Positions 34,891 through 45,300 of a stretch of 64,000 bases of DNA are shown in pieces. The stretch covers positions 53,007-117,006 of the forward strand of contig JAMYHX010000077.1 of the NCBI GenBank assembly GCA_025529335.1. Direction: 5' to 3'. A program made the position numbers and the translations under genes. Within the stretch, counting starts at the first letter, position 1. Each line of letters starts with the position of its first letter. Below the pieces are notes generated by a model. It had not been told where the DNA came from. It made no database searches and was given only the letters and a program-made list of their open reading frames with translations. Source of the stretch: Rhizopus sp. PT2906. Its lineage: Eukaryota; Mucoromycota; Mucoromycetes; Mucorales; Rhizopodaceae.

Positions 34891-36476
34891 ACATTGGCAG
34901 TTCTTCTAATCCCTTTCTATCACCAACAATAAGGAAGGAACGGAGGAATAGGCAGATTGCTATTGTATCTATTATATGTTTGACAGTATTATATCTATTT
35001 CTTTCAAGTACTTCATCATCCACTAGTGCCGATACTATTATAAATAGCCAGCAATCACTTTATCAACAAGATTATAATGAAAAAGACAATCGAACAGTAA
35101 AAGATGACATCATACCAGTGGCGATGCCTGATCCATTTGAGTTGCATAAACCCGATTCAACAGAAAAGTTTATTACCTACTTGCCTCATTCAGGTTTCCA
35201 TAATCAGCGTATATCACTAGAAAATGCATTTTTGCTTGCCTCCTATTTGAACAGAACCTTACTTTTGCCACCTGTGTATCTAGCCAGTCCTGCGTTCCCA
35301 TGGTTACGATTTGACAAGATGTATGAACGCATTTTGCTTCAAACCAAAAATGGCATTGAGTATTGCGGACAGCTTCGTGAAGGTGAACCTTTGCCACCAG
35401 AATGTCTCAACTATTCTCACTGGACATCTGTACCATGGACGTTCTTTTACGACTTTGAAGGAATTAGCAAGAAAATACGGGTTATATTCCGCAACGACAT
35501 GAGTTTAGAGTGGATACGTGACGAGCTGTCAAGCGATATTTATTTCATCAAGGACAACTCACCGTTTGACTATCGCATCTATGACCTTCCCGAATCACAA
35601 ACACCATTACAGCGATTTGTTCATCGTCTCGAATTGGATGCACTTGAGGCAATTAAAGCCAAGGTTATTCACTTTGGATCTTTGTTTGGGTCCTACCGTG
35701 TGCTGGCACAGTCTGAGGAACACAAAGATCTGCTGACATGGGTACGAAGAAACATGGTTTTCCAAAATCCTGTACTGCTTCAGACTGCATCACGAATTAT
35801 CAATCAATTGGGCGGCGTTAAGCAATTTGTCGGAATCCATTTCAGAGTTGGAGATGGACTCTTTAAGGTACGAGCAAGCATTCATGTAGACGATATCTAC
35901 CATCAGCTGGTGAATGAGTATACAGATTTGACAGTAGATGAAGTGGCACAATATGATACCAGACATGATGATGATAGAAAAGAGGACACAAACTATGAAG
36001 TCAAGCAGTTAAGAGATACACCCGTACTTGAAGCCGCTCAGCAACCCATCCAAGTGACTCATCCTCCTGATACGATTCTTCAAGCCAGGCTAGGAACATC
36101 CACCAAACATCATCTCAAATGCCAATCCAGTGATGGGAGAAATAACCAGTTTGCAAAAACAACCATATATATTGCCACAGATTGTCCAAACCCACGCGAA
36201 CATCCTCTGCTCCAAAAGATATTCAAGACCTTCCCATGTGTCTTTGTGCTTTCTGACTTCAAATCCGATCTAAAAGAACTGGCCAAGATCAAGGTTGCTG
36301 AAGACAATGTTCATTTGGAATCCTATCTTATTCCCATGATCGATGCTATTATTGCAGCTCAAGGATTCGATTTTTATGGCACAAATTCGAGTACATTTTC
36401 GACTTATATCGAAAGACAATTACACCCTATGTACACAAATGAGCCTATTAAGCTATTTGATGCACCTTCTCTATAA
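34887..36476 (+). CDS. O-fucosyltransferase-like Golgi glycosyltransferase
   Basis: A single exon of 529 codons. It has a short cytosolic N-terminus with a basic patch (RKERRNRQ), a signal-anchor (IAIVSIICLTVLYLFLSS, about 23-41) and a lumenal domain. Early in the domain is the 'GFHNQRISLENAFLLASYLN' region typical of GDP-fucose O-fucosyltransferases (substrate-binding Asn-Gln-Arg). Later comes GIHFRVGDG, the HxRxGD motif, and near the end FDFYGTNSSTFST, the conserved Ser/Thr block. This fits fungal members of the O-FucT superfamily. Acceptor unknown. The frame is intact; an acidic, variable insert lies at about 345-400. Confidence 0.82.
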   Translation: MNIGSSSNPFLSPTIRKERRNRQIAIVSIICLTVLYLFLSSTSSSTSADTIINSQQSLYQQDYNEKDNRTVKDDIIPVAMPDPFELHKPDSTEKFITYLPHSGFHNQRISLENAFLLASYLNRTLLLPPVYLASPAFPWLRFDKMYERILLQTKNGIEYCGQLREGEPLPPECLNYSHWTSVPWTFFYDFEGISKKIRVIFRNDMSLEWIRDELSSDIYFIKDNSPFDYRIYDLPESQTPLQRFVHRLELDALEAIKAKVIHFGSLFGSYRVLAQSEEHKDLLTWVRRNMVFQNPVLLQTASRIINQLGGVKQFVGIHFRVGDGLFKVRASIHVDDIYHQLVNEYTDLTVDEVAQYDTRHDDDRKEDTNYEVKQLRDTPVLEAAQQPIQVTHPPDTILQARLGTSTKHHLKCQSSDGRNNQFAKTTIYIATDCPNPREHPLLQKIFKTFPCVFVLSDFKSDLKELAKIKVAEDNVHLESYLIPMIDAIIAAQGFDFYGTNSSTFSTYIERQLHPMYTNEPIKLFDAPSL

Positions 36477-37867
36477 ATAATAAACCTTGTCTAATTCAAT
36501 GATAAAATTTAGATGAACTTATGTCTATTACTTGCAAAATAAGAGCAAATGCAACAGAGTTCACCTTGAATAAAGCAAGCCTTACAAACATGGCACTTTA
36601 TTGTTATATTTTATAAATAACCCCCTTTTTTTATTACATCCTTTTTAATCTTTCAAGGAAGAGAAAAAGAAAAGGTTGTGCTTTTTTTTTTTTTTTTTTT
36701 TTTTTTTGAAACAAAACGCTAAAAGCTATAAAAAAATTATTTTTTGATAGACCTTGACTATGAAGCCACATGTAGTGTCGTCTACGTAAAAAAGGATACC
36801 GTAATGCTAAGTCCCAATTTTCCTATAAAAAAAGTAGTTACAAATTCTCTTCACTTTTATACTTGATTACGAAGAAAAAATAACCAATAAACCAAAATAA
36901 TAAGAGGTGTTGTTTTTTATAATATTCCTTTTGATATTTTTTTTTATAGAACTTATTAAGCCTTTTTAAAGCTTGCTTTACCTATTTTTATGCAATTATC
37001 TTCGCAAAATAACAAAAAATTAACTTCTACCATGCGTTTATTTGTCTTCTTGCTCTCTTTGGATGAGTCATTGTGTATTAATACACAATAATTATAACAA
37101 ACGCTTTTTCACCTTGCTTTGATGAAAAGAAAACGTATAGTGAAATAATAATAAAGATATGAGAATTTTTAATACTTCCATTACGTATATAATTCCATTT
37201 AGATGATCCTTGAGCTTTTGTTTTGAGGAAAAATATCAACAGACATCATGACACACGTTAAATAAAGCTAAATCAATCTAAAATTTCAAGACTCTCATTT
37301 ACTAACGACTCTTTCCACGTTTGCATATCTTCTGTTTAGTTATAGTTAAATGCTAGTTTTGGCTAATGCAAAATGTTATGCTGTGCAATAATGTTTGAGT
37401 ATTTAGGCGCAACATTCACCTTAACATATACTGATAAGATAAATGAAAAATCAATTAGTTCCCTCTGAACGTACATATCTCTACCTTTAAGCCAAAGAAT
37501 ATTACATCCTTTGGCGTCATATAAGTAATATATTTTGTACATAAAGCTACACTTTTATCTTAAATATTAACATACTACCTCATATTAAGCCTACAATGCT
37601 GATTCATGGTATCTGTCATTTATTGAATCTGAGAGCATGTATCTTTTTGACTTATAACAAATTATTTGGCAAATATCACAGCAGATATTAGGAAAGTATA
37701 CTGCTATAAGTTTCCCTACAAGTTCTAGAAGTAATCTTCATTCATCATGCTGAGTCGCCTGTATCGAAGCTTTGTTGCCATTACTTTTGAACATCCTTGA
37801 TAAAGGCTGGTACAAGCATCCGTTACTGGAACTTTGACATGATATTTGCTTTGTACTAGATGCTATA
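36477..37867. other. Intergenic, AT-rich; 20-bp perfect palindrome at 37070-37089
   Basis: Contains a run of about 26 T (36682-36707), a possible short scrap of the inverted-repeat family (36755-36830) and the palindrome ATTGTGTATTAATACACAAT. No gene seen. Confidence 0.5.
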
Positions 37868-38082
37868 CAGTTTTTCCAAAAATTATTGACACTGATGCCA
37901 AGAGTAAAATTCGCGATCGTTAAATTCTATTGTCACGTTTACCATTGGTTGATTTCGCTTGCTGACAAATTGAATGTCGTATATGTAGGAGCCTTGTCGT
38001 ACAAAATATGTGTATATTAAGCATGAAAGCACTGTCAGCTCTCTTTTTACTCTCTTTCTCATTAAAAGCCGAGTATTACAAA

Positions 38083-38604
38083 ATGAGCTTTCAGATTTTC
38101 TACGAAGACGGGCACGGTAATGCAGTTGATGAATACGGCAGACCTGAGCCTATAGACTACATCATTGACGAGGAGCGATATGCTTTAGAAACAGTTAGTT
38201 CACACACTCAGTATTTGCATAATCAGCCTCAGGAGAATAATTTCGACATAGGTTCTATGGTAGATGAAGATGCAAAAGATGACGTAGATGTTTGCATGAA
38301 GAAGACGTCGAGTAAGCGAGCGTACACACTCTATACGGATCAAGACAAAGTTAGATTCTTTAAACTGATATTTGAGAAAGTTATGAGTGCTTCAGCTGCT
38401 GCAAAACAATTAAGTATTCATGTTCGCACAGCTCAAAGATGTGCCCAAATGTACAAAATAGATCCTGATAGTATTTTTATAAAGCATAAGAAAACCGGTC
38501 GCTCGCGTATGCTTCGTGACGAACACAAGCAAGTGATCTTGGAGTATATAGATGAGAATCCTTCAGCCGTCTTGGAGCAAGTGATGCACCAATCCATACT
38601 GTAG
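38083..38604 (+). pseudogene. Transposase N-terminal part, truncated
   Basis: From ATG 38083 the frame reads MSFQIFYEDGHGNAVDEYGR with an acidic N-terminal region. The helix-turn-helix pair follows: KVMSASAAAKQLSIHVRTAQ, then GRSRMLRDEHKQVILEYIDE. It resembles the 16.5-kb transposase (MTASAAAKQLGMHTRTAYRW, EEHKTTVIDFINANP) and suggests what that copy's missing N-terminus looked like. It stops at 38604, before any catalytic block, and runs directly into the Fanzor-like piece. Confidence 0.7.
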
Positions 38605-38821
38605 ACCCGCCATGGCAGCACCAGATAGATATCGCTTATGGAACAGGGATGTTGCTGCTTGCCTCAACTACATGCACATCCTTCGTGGGCTTCGACGTAA
38701 TGGCATGGTTCCTTATAGGTTTCGCCGGGTTGCTGTTGCTCCTACAAGACGTCGAAGAAGAGTGGACGATCAGGAGCAACCAAGAACTAGAATACGTTTA
38801 GACGATGATTTTCCGTCCTAG
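38585..38821 (+). pseudogene. Fanzor/TnpB-like C-terminal fragment
   Basis: In the +2 frame relative to the transposase: CTNPYC (half a zinc ribbon), then YRLWNRDVAACLNYMHILRG and LRRNGMVPYRFRR, then an Arg-rich tail and a stop at 38821. 'NRDVAACLN' fits the RuvC-III motif (RDxxAAxN) of TnpB and Fanzor proteins, which follows a CxxC zinc ribbon. Only the last about 75 residues are left and the upstream RuvC-I/II parts are absent. Fanzors carried by Tc1/mariner-type elements are known in the literature. Confidence 0.5.
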
Positions 38822-39545
38822 TTATCGCTAGGACACATCTAGATGCCTTCGGGGTAAGTTATATATAATAATAATAATAATAATAATTTTCTTACATAAC
38901 TAATTGTATGATTCTTTATATTCTCTCTCCTTGGTGCTAATTACTCTCATTTGTATGCCGCCTCCTTTTATGTATTTTATTTTTAATCTTTGCGTAAATA
39001 CTTTTCTTAATATGCGCCAATTATTTTTTTCATACACGTCATAATTTTATCCTCTTTATGAAATTTATTTTTAATAAAACAGTATACTTGCTAGCTTTGA
39101 TATGTTGTCTTGAAGCTATTTCGTAAACTTTTCTTAACGATGACCTACAGTCTCTTGAAAGTTTTTATCTGATAGTCCAAGTTAGCTGGACTTGCTTCTG
39201 CATCATGCTAGCTGATGATATAGTTTCTGTCGAAAGGTGTCCACTCAGAATGCTTTTGGACAGGGCTGGTTTTAAAAATTGCCATATGAGATAGTGGTGC
39301 CTCAGTAAAGAATGATAAAGAGTACATAAGATGAATGTCTGCTTATTAGTGCATCAAAGTTGCTTAACGCGTCTCATATGCTTTACAATTCACTTAATAT
39401 TTTTTTCGAGTGCTAAGAAATCACGGTGACGCGACATCATTTCAAGTAAAGTGACATGGTTTTCAAAAATGCGACTTCCATTTCCGAAAATGCAAAATTG
39501 ATATTGATTGGTCGGCGACGTTGCTTTTTGGAAGCACTGTATGTG

Positions 39546-40238
39546 TCACTTATGCTTTGTCATTGATGTATTTGTACCATTTAATTTCTGCCGAGAAAGA
39601 TCAGATACGGAAGAATACTGAGAGTAGATGACTAATATTAGCAGTAGAGTCAATGATTGCGCATGGCATATAAATGTAGAACAAGAATAAAGATATCATG
39701 CATACTACGAAGGAGGCTAGAGTCATGCTTAATTTTGATTGTACTATAATATATCACTAGATACGCCATTAAGCATGTCTATTACACATGCTTAAAGGAT
39801 TATTCATTTTCTTCAGTAATGTGGCGTTTTTATAATCATCAATTGCTTTTACTTTCTTGCTTGATAGCTTTGGCAGCATGTTCTCTGTTTATGGCATCCA
39901 GTGTATTTATCTTTCCGTAAAATTGCATACTCATCATGTATGATTATGGTCTTATTGCCATCTTGTATTTCCACCAGGGCCAACCTGTTAATACGTCATT
40001 AGTAGCGTCTTAAATGGGAGTGTCAGTTGTATATCGATAGTGTAGCCTGTGCTAAATAATGAATGCCATGTAATTGTCTGCATGAATCAAAAAAAAAGTT
40101 ATCATCTCTTTAATATCAAATCCCATAGACTGCTTTCTTTGTGAATGATATCTATCACATTAATGTAGGCTTTTTCATATCATATTCTTTGTTCTTCTAA
40201 ATGAGTATTTTATTATTTACATATAATGAGGAAGAGAT
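39546..40238. other. Intergenic, nothing recognised
   Basis: AT-rich DNA downstream of the mobile element and 3' of the EF-hand gene. No gene seen. Confidence 0.45.
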
Positions 40239-40851
40239 TCAATTGGAAGCAACCAATAGTCTGAATTCTTCAAAGTCTACAAAACCATCTTTGTTGATAT
40301 CAGCTAACTTAATCATTTCTTTTATCTCTTCTGGACTAAGCTGTGCATCCAGCATTTTCATGACACTTTCCAATTCTGATTGACTGATACGTCCATCGTG
40401 ATCTTTATCAAAATAGAGAAAACATGACAGCATATCTCTATCCTCTTTTTCTATTTGGTTGGATGGTATAAAGTAAGACATGGCAATAACAAATTCATAG
40501 AAATCAATCTTGTTATCCTTATTGAGATCAATCGTCTTTCTTATTGATTCAGTTGACACTGAGATATCAATCTCCGTCAAGATTTGCTGTAACTGTTGAA
40601 TGTTTATGTATTGTGTACTCTGCGCATAAATTCGGAACACTAATATAATAATATGAGCCACCTATCTGTCAGCCAGTTTATTGTTACCTTCATGTAAAGT
40701 ATCCAGCTCTTGTTCTGATAGCCCAAGTATCTTGTAATAGTCTGTAAACATGTAAATTGATTATAAACAAGGAGGAAAGAAAAAGTGAAAAGAAAGATAG
40801 ACAACTTTTATATGTATAAATTGCTTGATTGACACGTGTAACCAGGTTCAT
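40239..40851 (-). CDS. EF-hand protein (calmodulin-like), gene B
   Basis: The main exon, about 40645-40239, is joined across a GTAACA...TATTAG intron to an upstream exon reading YYKILGLSEQELDTLHE. Three EF-hand loops are visible: DLNKDNKIDFYE, DKDHDGRISQSE and DINKDGFVDFEE. A degenerate one probably precedes them (EVFRIYAQSTQYINIQQL). The layout fits a calmodulin/calcineurin-B-like Ca2+ sensor of about 165 aa. The first exon may start at ATG 40851 (MNLVTRVNQAIYTY), but that needs a GTTGTC donor, so the 5' end is uncertain. Only 15 bp separate this ATG from the stop of gene A. Confidence 0.7.
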
Positions 40852-40866
40852 TTGCTGAGCTGCTTT

Positions 40867-41479
40867 TTATTTATGAGTACAAAAGAACTTTCTAATAGAG
40901 AACCTATGGTGCTGATGAGGACATTGTGGTCTACTTATTTTAATATCCTTATTCACAGGCACACCCATCATGACTGAAAATTCATTAAAGTTAACTGCTC
41001 CATCTTTATCTAAATCGACCTCATCTATCAATAATTTAGCTTCTTCTAAGCTAATCTTATCTCCTAGCTTTTCCATCATTGCTTGTAATTCAACTTGGTT
41101 GATAGTCCCGTCTCCATCTTTATCAAATGCATCAAATGCCTCTTTTAGCTCCTGTTGTTTTTTTGTCATTCCATGTGGATCGGATAGTGTAGGACGCATA
41201 ATTTTAGCGAATCCTTCAAAATCCAAGTAGTTATCATTACTGACTTCTTTGACCTAAAAATCTATATATGAATATATAATCATAGATCATTGTTTTAATT
41301 ACCATAATGGTAACTGCTGTTGTGTTATTAATGCCAGCTGAATGCAATAATTCATTAAATTCCTGACAGGATATTTTTCCATCGTTATCTTTATCAAAAC
41401 TTTGAAACAATTCAGTCAAATCCTCCTTCTTTTTGCTGCTAAGAAAGTGCGTGCCAAGGCTTAATCGTTTCGACGACAT
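40867..41479 (-). CDS. EF-hand protein (calmodulin-like), gene A
   Basis: Two exons join in frame: 41479-41303 and 41253-40867, giving 187 aa. EF-hand loops are DKDNDGKISCQE, then a degenerate one (SNDNYLDFEGF), then DKDGDGTINQVE and DLDKDGAVNFNE. The two C-terminal hands are canonical. A C-terminal tail after the last hand (PQCPHQHHRFSIRKFFCTHK) is rich in His and Cys and is not normal for calmodulin. It might be intron read-through, in which case the real 3' end lies further on. Same strand as gene B. Confidence 0.78.
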
Positions 41480-41964
41480 TTTCTTTTTTAGAAAAAGAAG
41501 AAAACGACCTGCAAGTTGCACAGCAGGAATTTCTAGTTAATGGAAAAAAGGCAACTCGTGACCATTTAAGCTAAGTCATTGGAACTCAGGCACAAGAGTT
41601 TGACTGGCACGCTGCTGGGACTATGAATATGCTTGTTATGTATCAGCTACAGAAATGCAGTAAGAAAAGAGAGCTGCATGGACATTATATCAGCTTTATT
41701 AGGCATAATAGCACGATTTTCTATTCTTTCCCTGCATCGTTTATTCAATATAATCTACCAGTCAGCTTTTATACTTCACGTAAGCATGTCTCTTTATTTT
41801 GTATCTCTTTGAGAGCATAAGATGATAAATTTATTTGATTGGGCGATAGCATTTACGTCATATAAACTTGAAACCGCGCTGCCCCTAGCCCAGGCAATTT
41901 TTTATTTTTTTTGACGGACGATTTTTTCAGTCAGTTTTCCTCTTCTCTTATTAAATTAATTACA
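41480..41964. other. Shared upstream region of EF-hand gene A and COX9
   Basis: A divergent promoter region. The genes point away from each other and no other gene is seen. Confidence 0.5.
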
Positions 41965-42132
41965 ATGGTTGCTCCCATCACTGGCACTCTTCGCAAGAAA
42001 ATCATCAGAGATATTTCAGTCTCTCTCGTCATTGGCTTCGGTGCTGGTTACTACTTCTGGCACACCTACCACATTCCCAGTCTTGACCGCAGAAATGCCT
42101 ACTATGCTAAACTTGAAGCTAGCAAGCAATAA
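41965..42132 (+). CDS. COX9: Cytochrome c oxidase subunit 7A (Cox9)
   Basis: An intron-less 55-aa protein starting MVAPITGTLRKKIIRDISVS, which matches the start of yeast Cox9 (APITG then a basic pair). One transmembrane helix (VSLVIGFGAGYYFWHTYH) follows, and then the short SLDRRNAYYAKLEASKQ tail. It is a nuclear-encoded subunit of inner-membrane complex IV. I chose ATG 41965 because the open frame before it has no ATG and a poor sequence. The length is close to the yeast protein (about 59 aa). Confidence 0.9.
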   Translation: MVAPITGTLRKKIIRDISVSLVIGFGAGYYFWHTYHIPSLDRRNAYYAKLEASKQ

Positions 42133-42336
42133 ACACACAATCGCTTAATACAACTATACACGCACTGCAGTACACCTTAACTCTTGCCGCAGAAACACAT
42201 GCAAAAAAATAGAGAGTTGAACTACACTTTCGCTCGCACTTTTTTTGTTATAAATAAAAAAAAAATAGTAGGAAGCCTATATTCTTGGTTTTTGTACACA
42301 ATAGCTTTATTACATAATTTTGTAGAGAATCAATTC

Positions 42337-45300
42337 TTATGAAAAAATATCTAGTGTTAATTCATCCAAAATGCCAGCTTTATCGCACAACAGCTGTAGC
42401 AAACTACCTTGTCTGTTCAGCAGTTCTCCAGGTGAATCCATTTCGGCAATAGTTCCATGATCAAATACAATCACCTTATCATAATACACGACTTGACGTA
42501 GTAAATAAGGTATGACCAATAGTGTCTATAAAGAAGCATGAGCAAATAATAAATGATGATAATCATAACGTACGGATTCTTGAAATTCCTGATCTATCAC
42601 GGATCGAATGATCTCTTGAGACTCTATGTTCAAATCAGCCTCTTCAAAAACGACCAGTCTCGTACAGTCCTGAAGTAAGGCTCGCGCAATACAGAGTAAT
42701 TGTCTCTGGCAAACGGTAAAACGAGATCCATTTTTACCAATATCATAATCTAGATCATGAATATAAGAAAAGGGTAAGCCTTTGAGACCACTACCGCTAC
42801 TGCCGCTATGGCTGGATCTCTGTGACTGATCATGAGGCTTGGCAAGATAAACCTTGTATAGGACTTGCCAAAGTGCATAATCTTCGTATTCCCCAAATGG
42901 ATCCAGGTTACTTCTAACTGTTCCACTCAATAGCCAGCTTTCTTTCGTAATGTATGTAATACGTGATCTCAAATCTTCAACACCAATCTAATTATTATAA
43001 TAAATTAAAGCCTGTGGATACTTTGCCCAGATGTGTACTTTTTTTTACCCAAGCAATATTAACACCATCAATTTTTATGGATCCTGCCATGGGTTCTACA
43101 AAGCGAAATAGACTGGAGACTAGCGCATTCTTTTCTCCATCCGATCTTCCGATTAGTGCTACTTTCTCGCCCGAGTAGATATTGAGAGTAACGTGCTTTA
43201 GTGCAGCATCCACTTCAGAATGATTGAAGCTAACCATGAGATCCTTGATTTGAATCGTTGCTGCTGTAGGCCACTGTTTCTATGTCAGCTTCATATACGT
43301 CACGTAAACACAATAGACTTACCGAAGCAGGTGGGCGGGAGCCTTCAACAATGCTAGGCGGTTCCTGAGGAGCATTCATATACTCATTGATCTTTTCGAC
43401 TGATTCAAAATGTATATCCACAGCCGTCGACTGTCGCATCAGCCAGTACACATATTCTTGTAGGTTTGTTGAAAATGTTAGTGCAATACCTGCCATGCCG
43501 GCATCAATGATGTCCATTTTATAGACAAGCAAAATGGATATGAACAAGGATAAAAGGGTGCCTAGCAATTCAACACGCACAAAGAGCCATCTGTTAGTCG
43601 TCCATAGAGTATAAAATGGCCTCATGTTGTCATCGAGTCTATTGAACATCTTTTTCATCATTGTCCACTCTTCACCATAGGCTCGTATTGTTAGCAATCC
43701 AGTCAATGTATCAGAGAAGAGATGAAGGATGGGTGGGCGACTGCTGACGTTTAATCTTTTCAATTCTTTAGAGGCTTTAATATATATTATGCCGATATAA
43801 AGATAAATTATGGCTAATGACAGTAAAAAAGGAATTAGAATACACCCTCTTTTCAAACAGGTCATACTTACTTGCAACCGTACTGACTATAAAGAACTCT
43901 GGCAATATAATACCGATTGTAAACACAGCTCCGATAATGCTAAATGCCATCTGTAGCAAAAATCCAACTTGCCATCCTATACTTCCATCGACTATTTCTA
44001 TATCCTTTATGAATCTTTCTAGGATCCGACCTGGTGGCGTTATTTCGAAAAACTGAATAGGAGCATGACACACTGACCTCAAGAGGCCCAAAAAGAGTCG
44101 GTTAGAGGCACGAAGGGATCCACGGTATTGAATAATGGTGCGAACAAAGTTAAACAGGACGGCGATAAGACTAAGGGCCAAGTAAACGAGTACGTAGTAA
44201 TTGGTGACAAATGAGTAGATACGTATTGGATAAGTCATGGACCAAACCTATAAAACCAAGCATGATTATTTTGGGTGGCCGTATAGGGTGAAGATGAACA
44301 GGTTACCTTCCTTTAGCCAATAACTCTCTGCTATATTTGATATACATGTCAAGAGAGTGAATAACACTGCAAACGACCAGTACTGCCATCCACCACAGGC
44401 AGATAGATAAGTCGCATAGGCATAGTCTCTTTTAGCATTCTCTTCTTCGTCTAGTAGCCGAATCGAGGCTGGCATGATCGAAGCTTCATCAAAAAACTCG
44501 TCTTCTGTAAAGACGCCCGCCATAACACTATTATTCTCAAAGAGGACATCCACTACGTCTCCAAAAATGTCATAATGTCTTACGGCATCGACCAGTGTCA
44601 ATCTGTCTGCCCGTCGCTGCTTAATCATTCCCACAATCTTTTCCGGATCAGTTTCGACAGAATCTACTACACCTTGACCGTTGGAGACAAGAGAAATATG
44701 GATAAAAATTGCTGCATCGCGGGCCCAAAACATGTCAGGATAGGCCGCAGCAACGATCACGGTTCTTTCCCGCATCAGATCGCCACGAATACAGTTTTCG
44801 TATATAAAAGTAGATACTGTCTTACCGAGCACTTGAAAGATATCATCTATCAGCACAGTCTTTGCTCTTGAGTAAACAGCTCTAGCAAGCGATATCTTGT
44901 GATACAGTGCCTCTATGAAAGCAACAGTCAGAAGCGGGCCCTTTCTTTTGTTTGTGAACACGTACCTATGTTGACACCATTGTTAAATATAGTTGATTTA
45001 TCGCCCACAACGGTCAAATCTCCGTTTTCAAAGAGTGATAAGTCCCTTAGAAGATCGCATTGATGTAAAACGGTTCTATATCTTGCATCGTCCCAAGACT
45101 CTGAAAACAAAATGTTTTCTCTTACAGTCGTGTGTTCAATCCAAGCGATCTGTGACACATAAGCAACCTTGTGCAAGTAAAACAATGGACATACAGGATC
45201 CCGTACAAGGCTTTTATGTGTATTAGCTGTACACAAAAAGCGAGAGGGCAAAAGGGGTCTCTCTCCTGAATCTAGAGGCATATCACCAAGCAAGGCCTTC

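Larger units (their letters stand above)
37868..39545 (+). mobile_element. TIR-bounded Tc1/IS630-like element with Fanzor-like fragment
   Basis: The left end TACAGTTTTTCCAAAAA (about 37865) pairs with the right end, read backwards from about 39541, TACAGTGCTTCCAAAAA. The right end also matches the terminal repeat at 16497 inward (CCAATCAAxATCAAT). Inside are a truncated transposase (38083-38604) and a Fanzor-like C-terminal piece (38585-38821) on the same strand. The remainder is non-coding and AT-rich. The element is about 1.68 kb and cannot move on its own as read. Confidence 0.6.

Noticed and set aside
41911..41964. N-terminal extension of COX9
   Set aside because: It starts at TTG with no ATG; the ATG at 41965 matches the family start.
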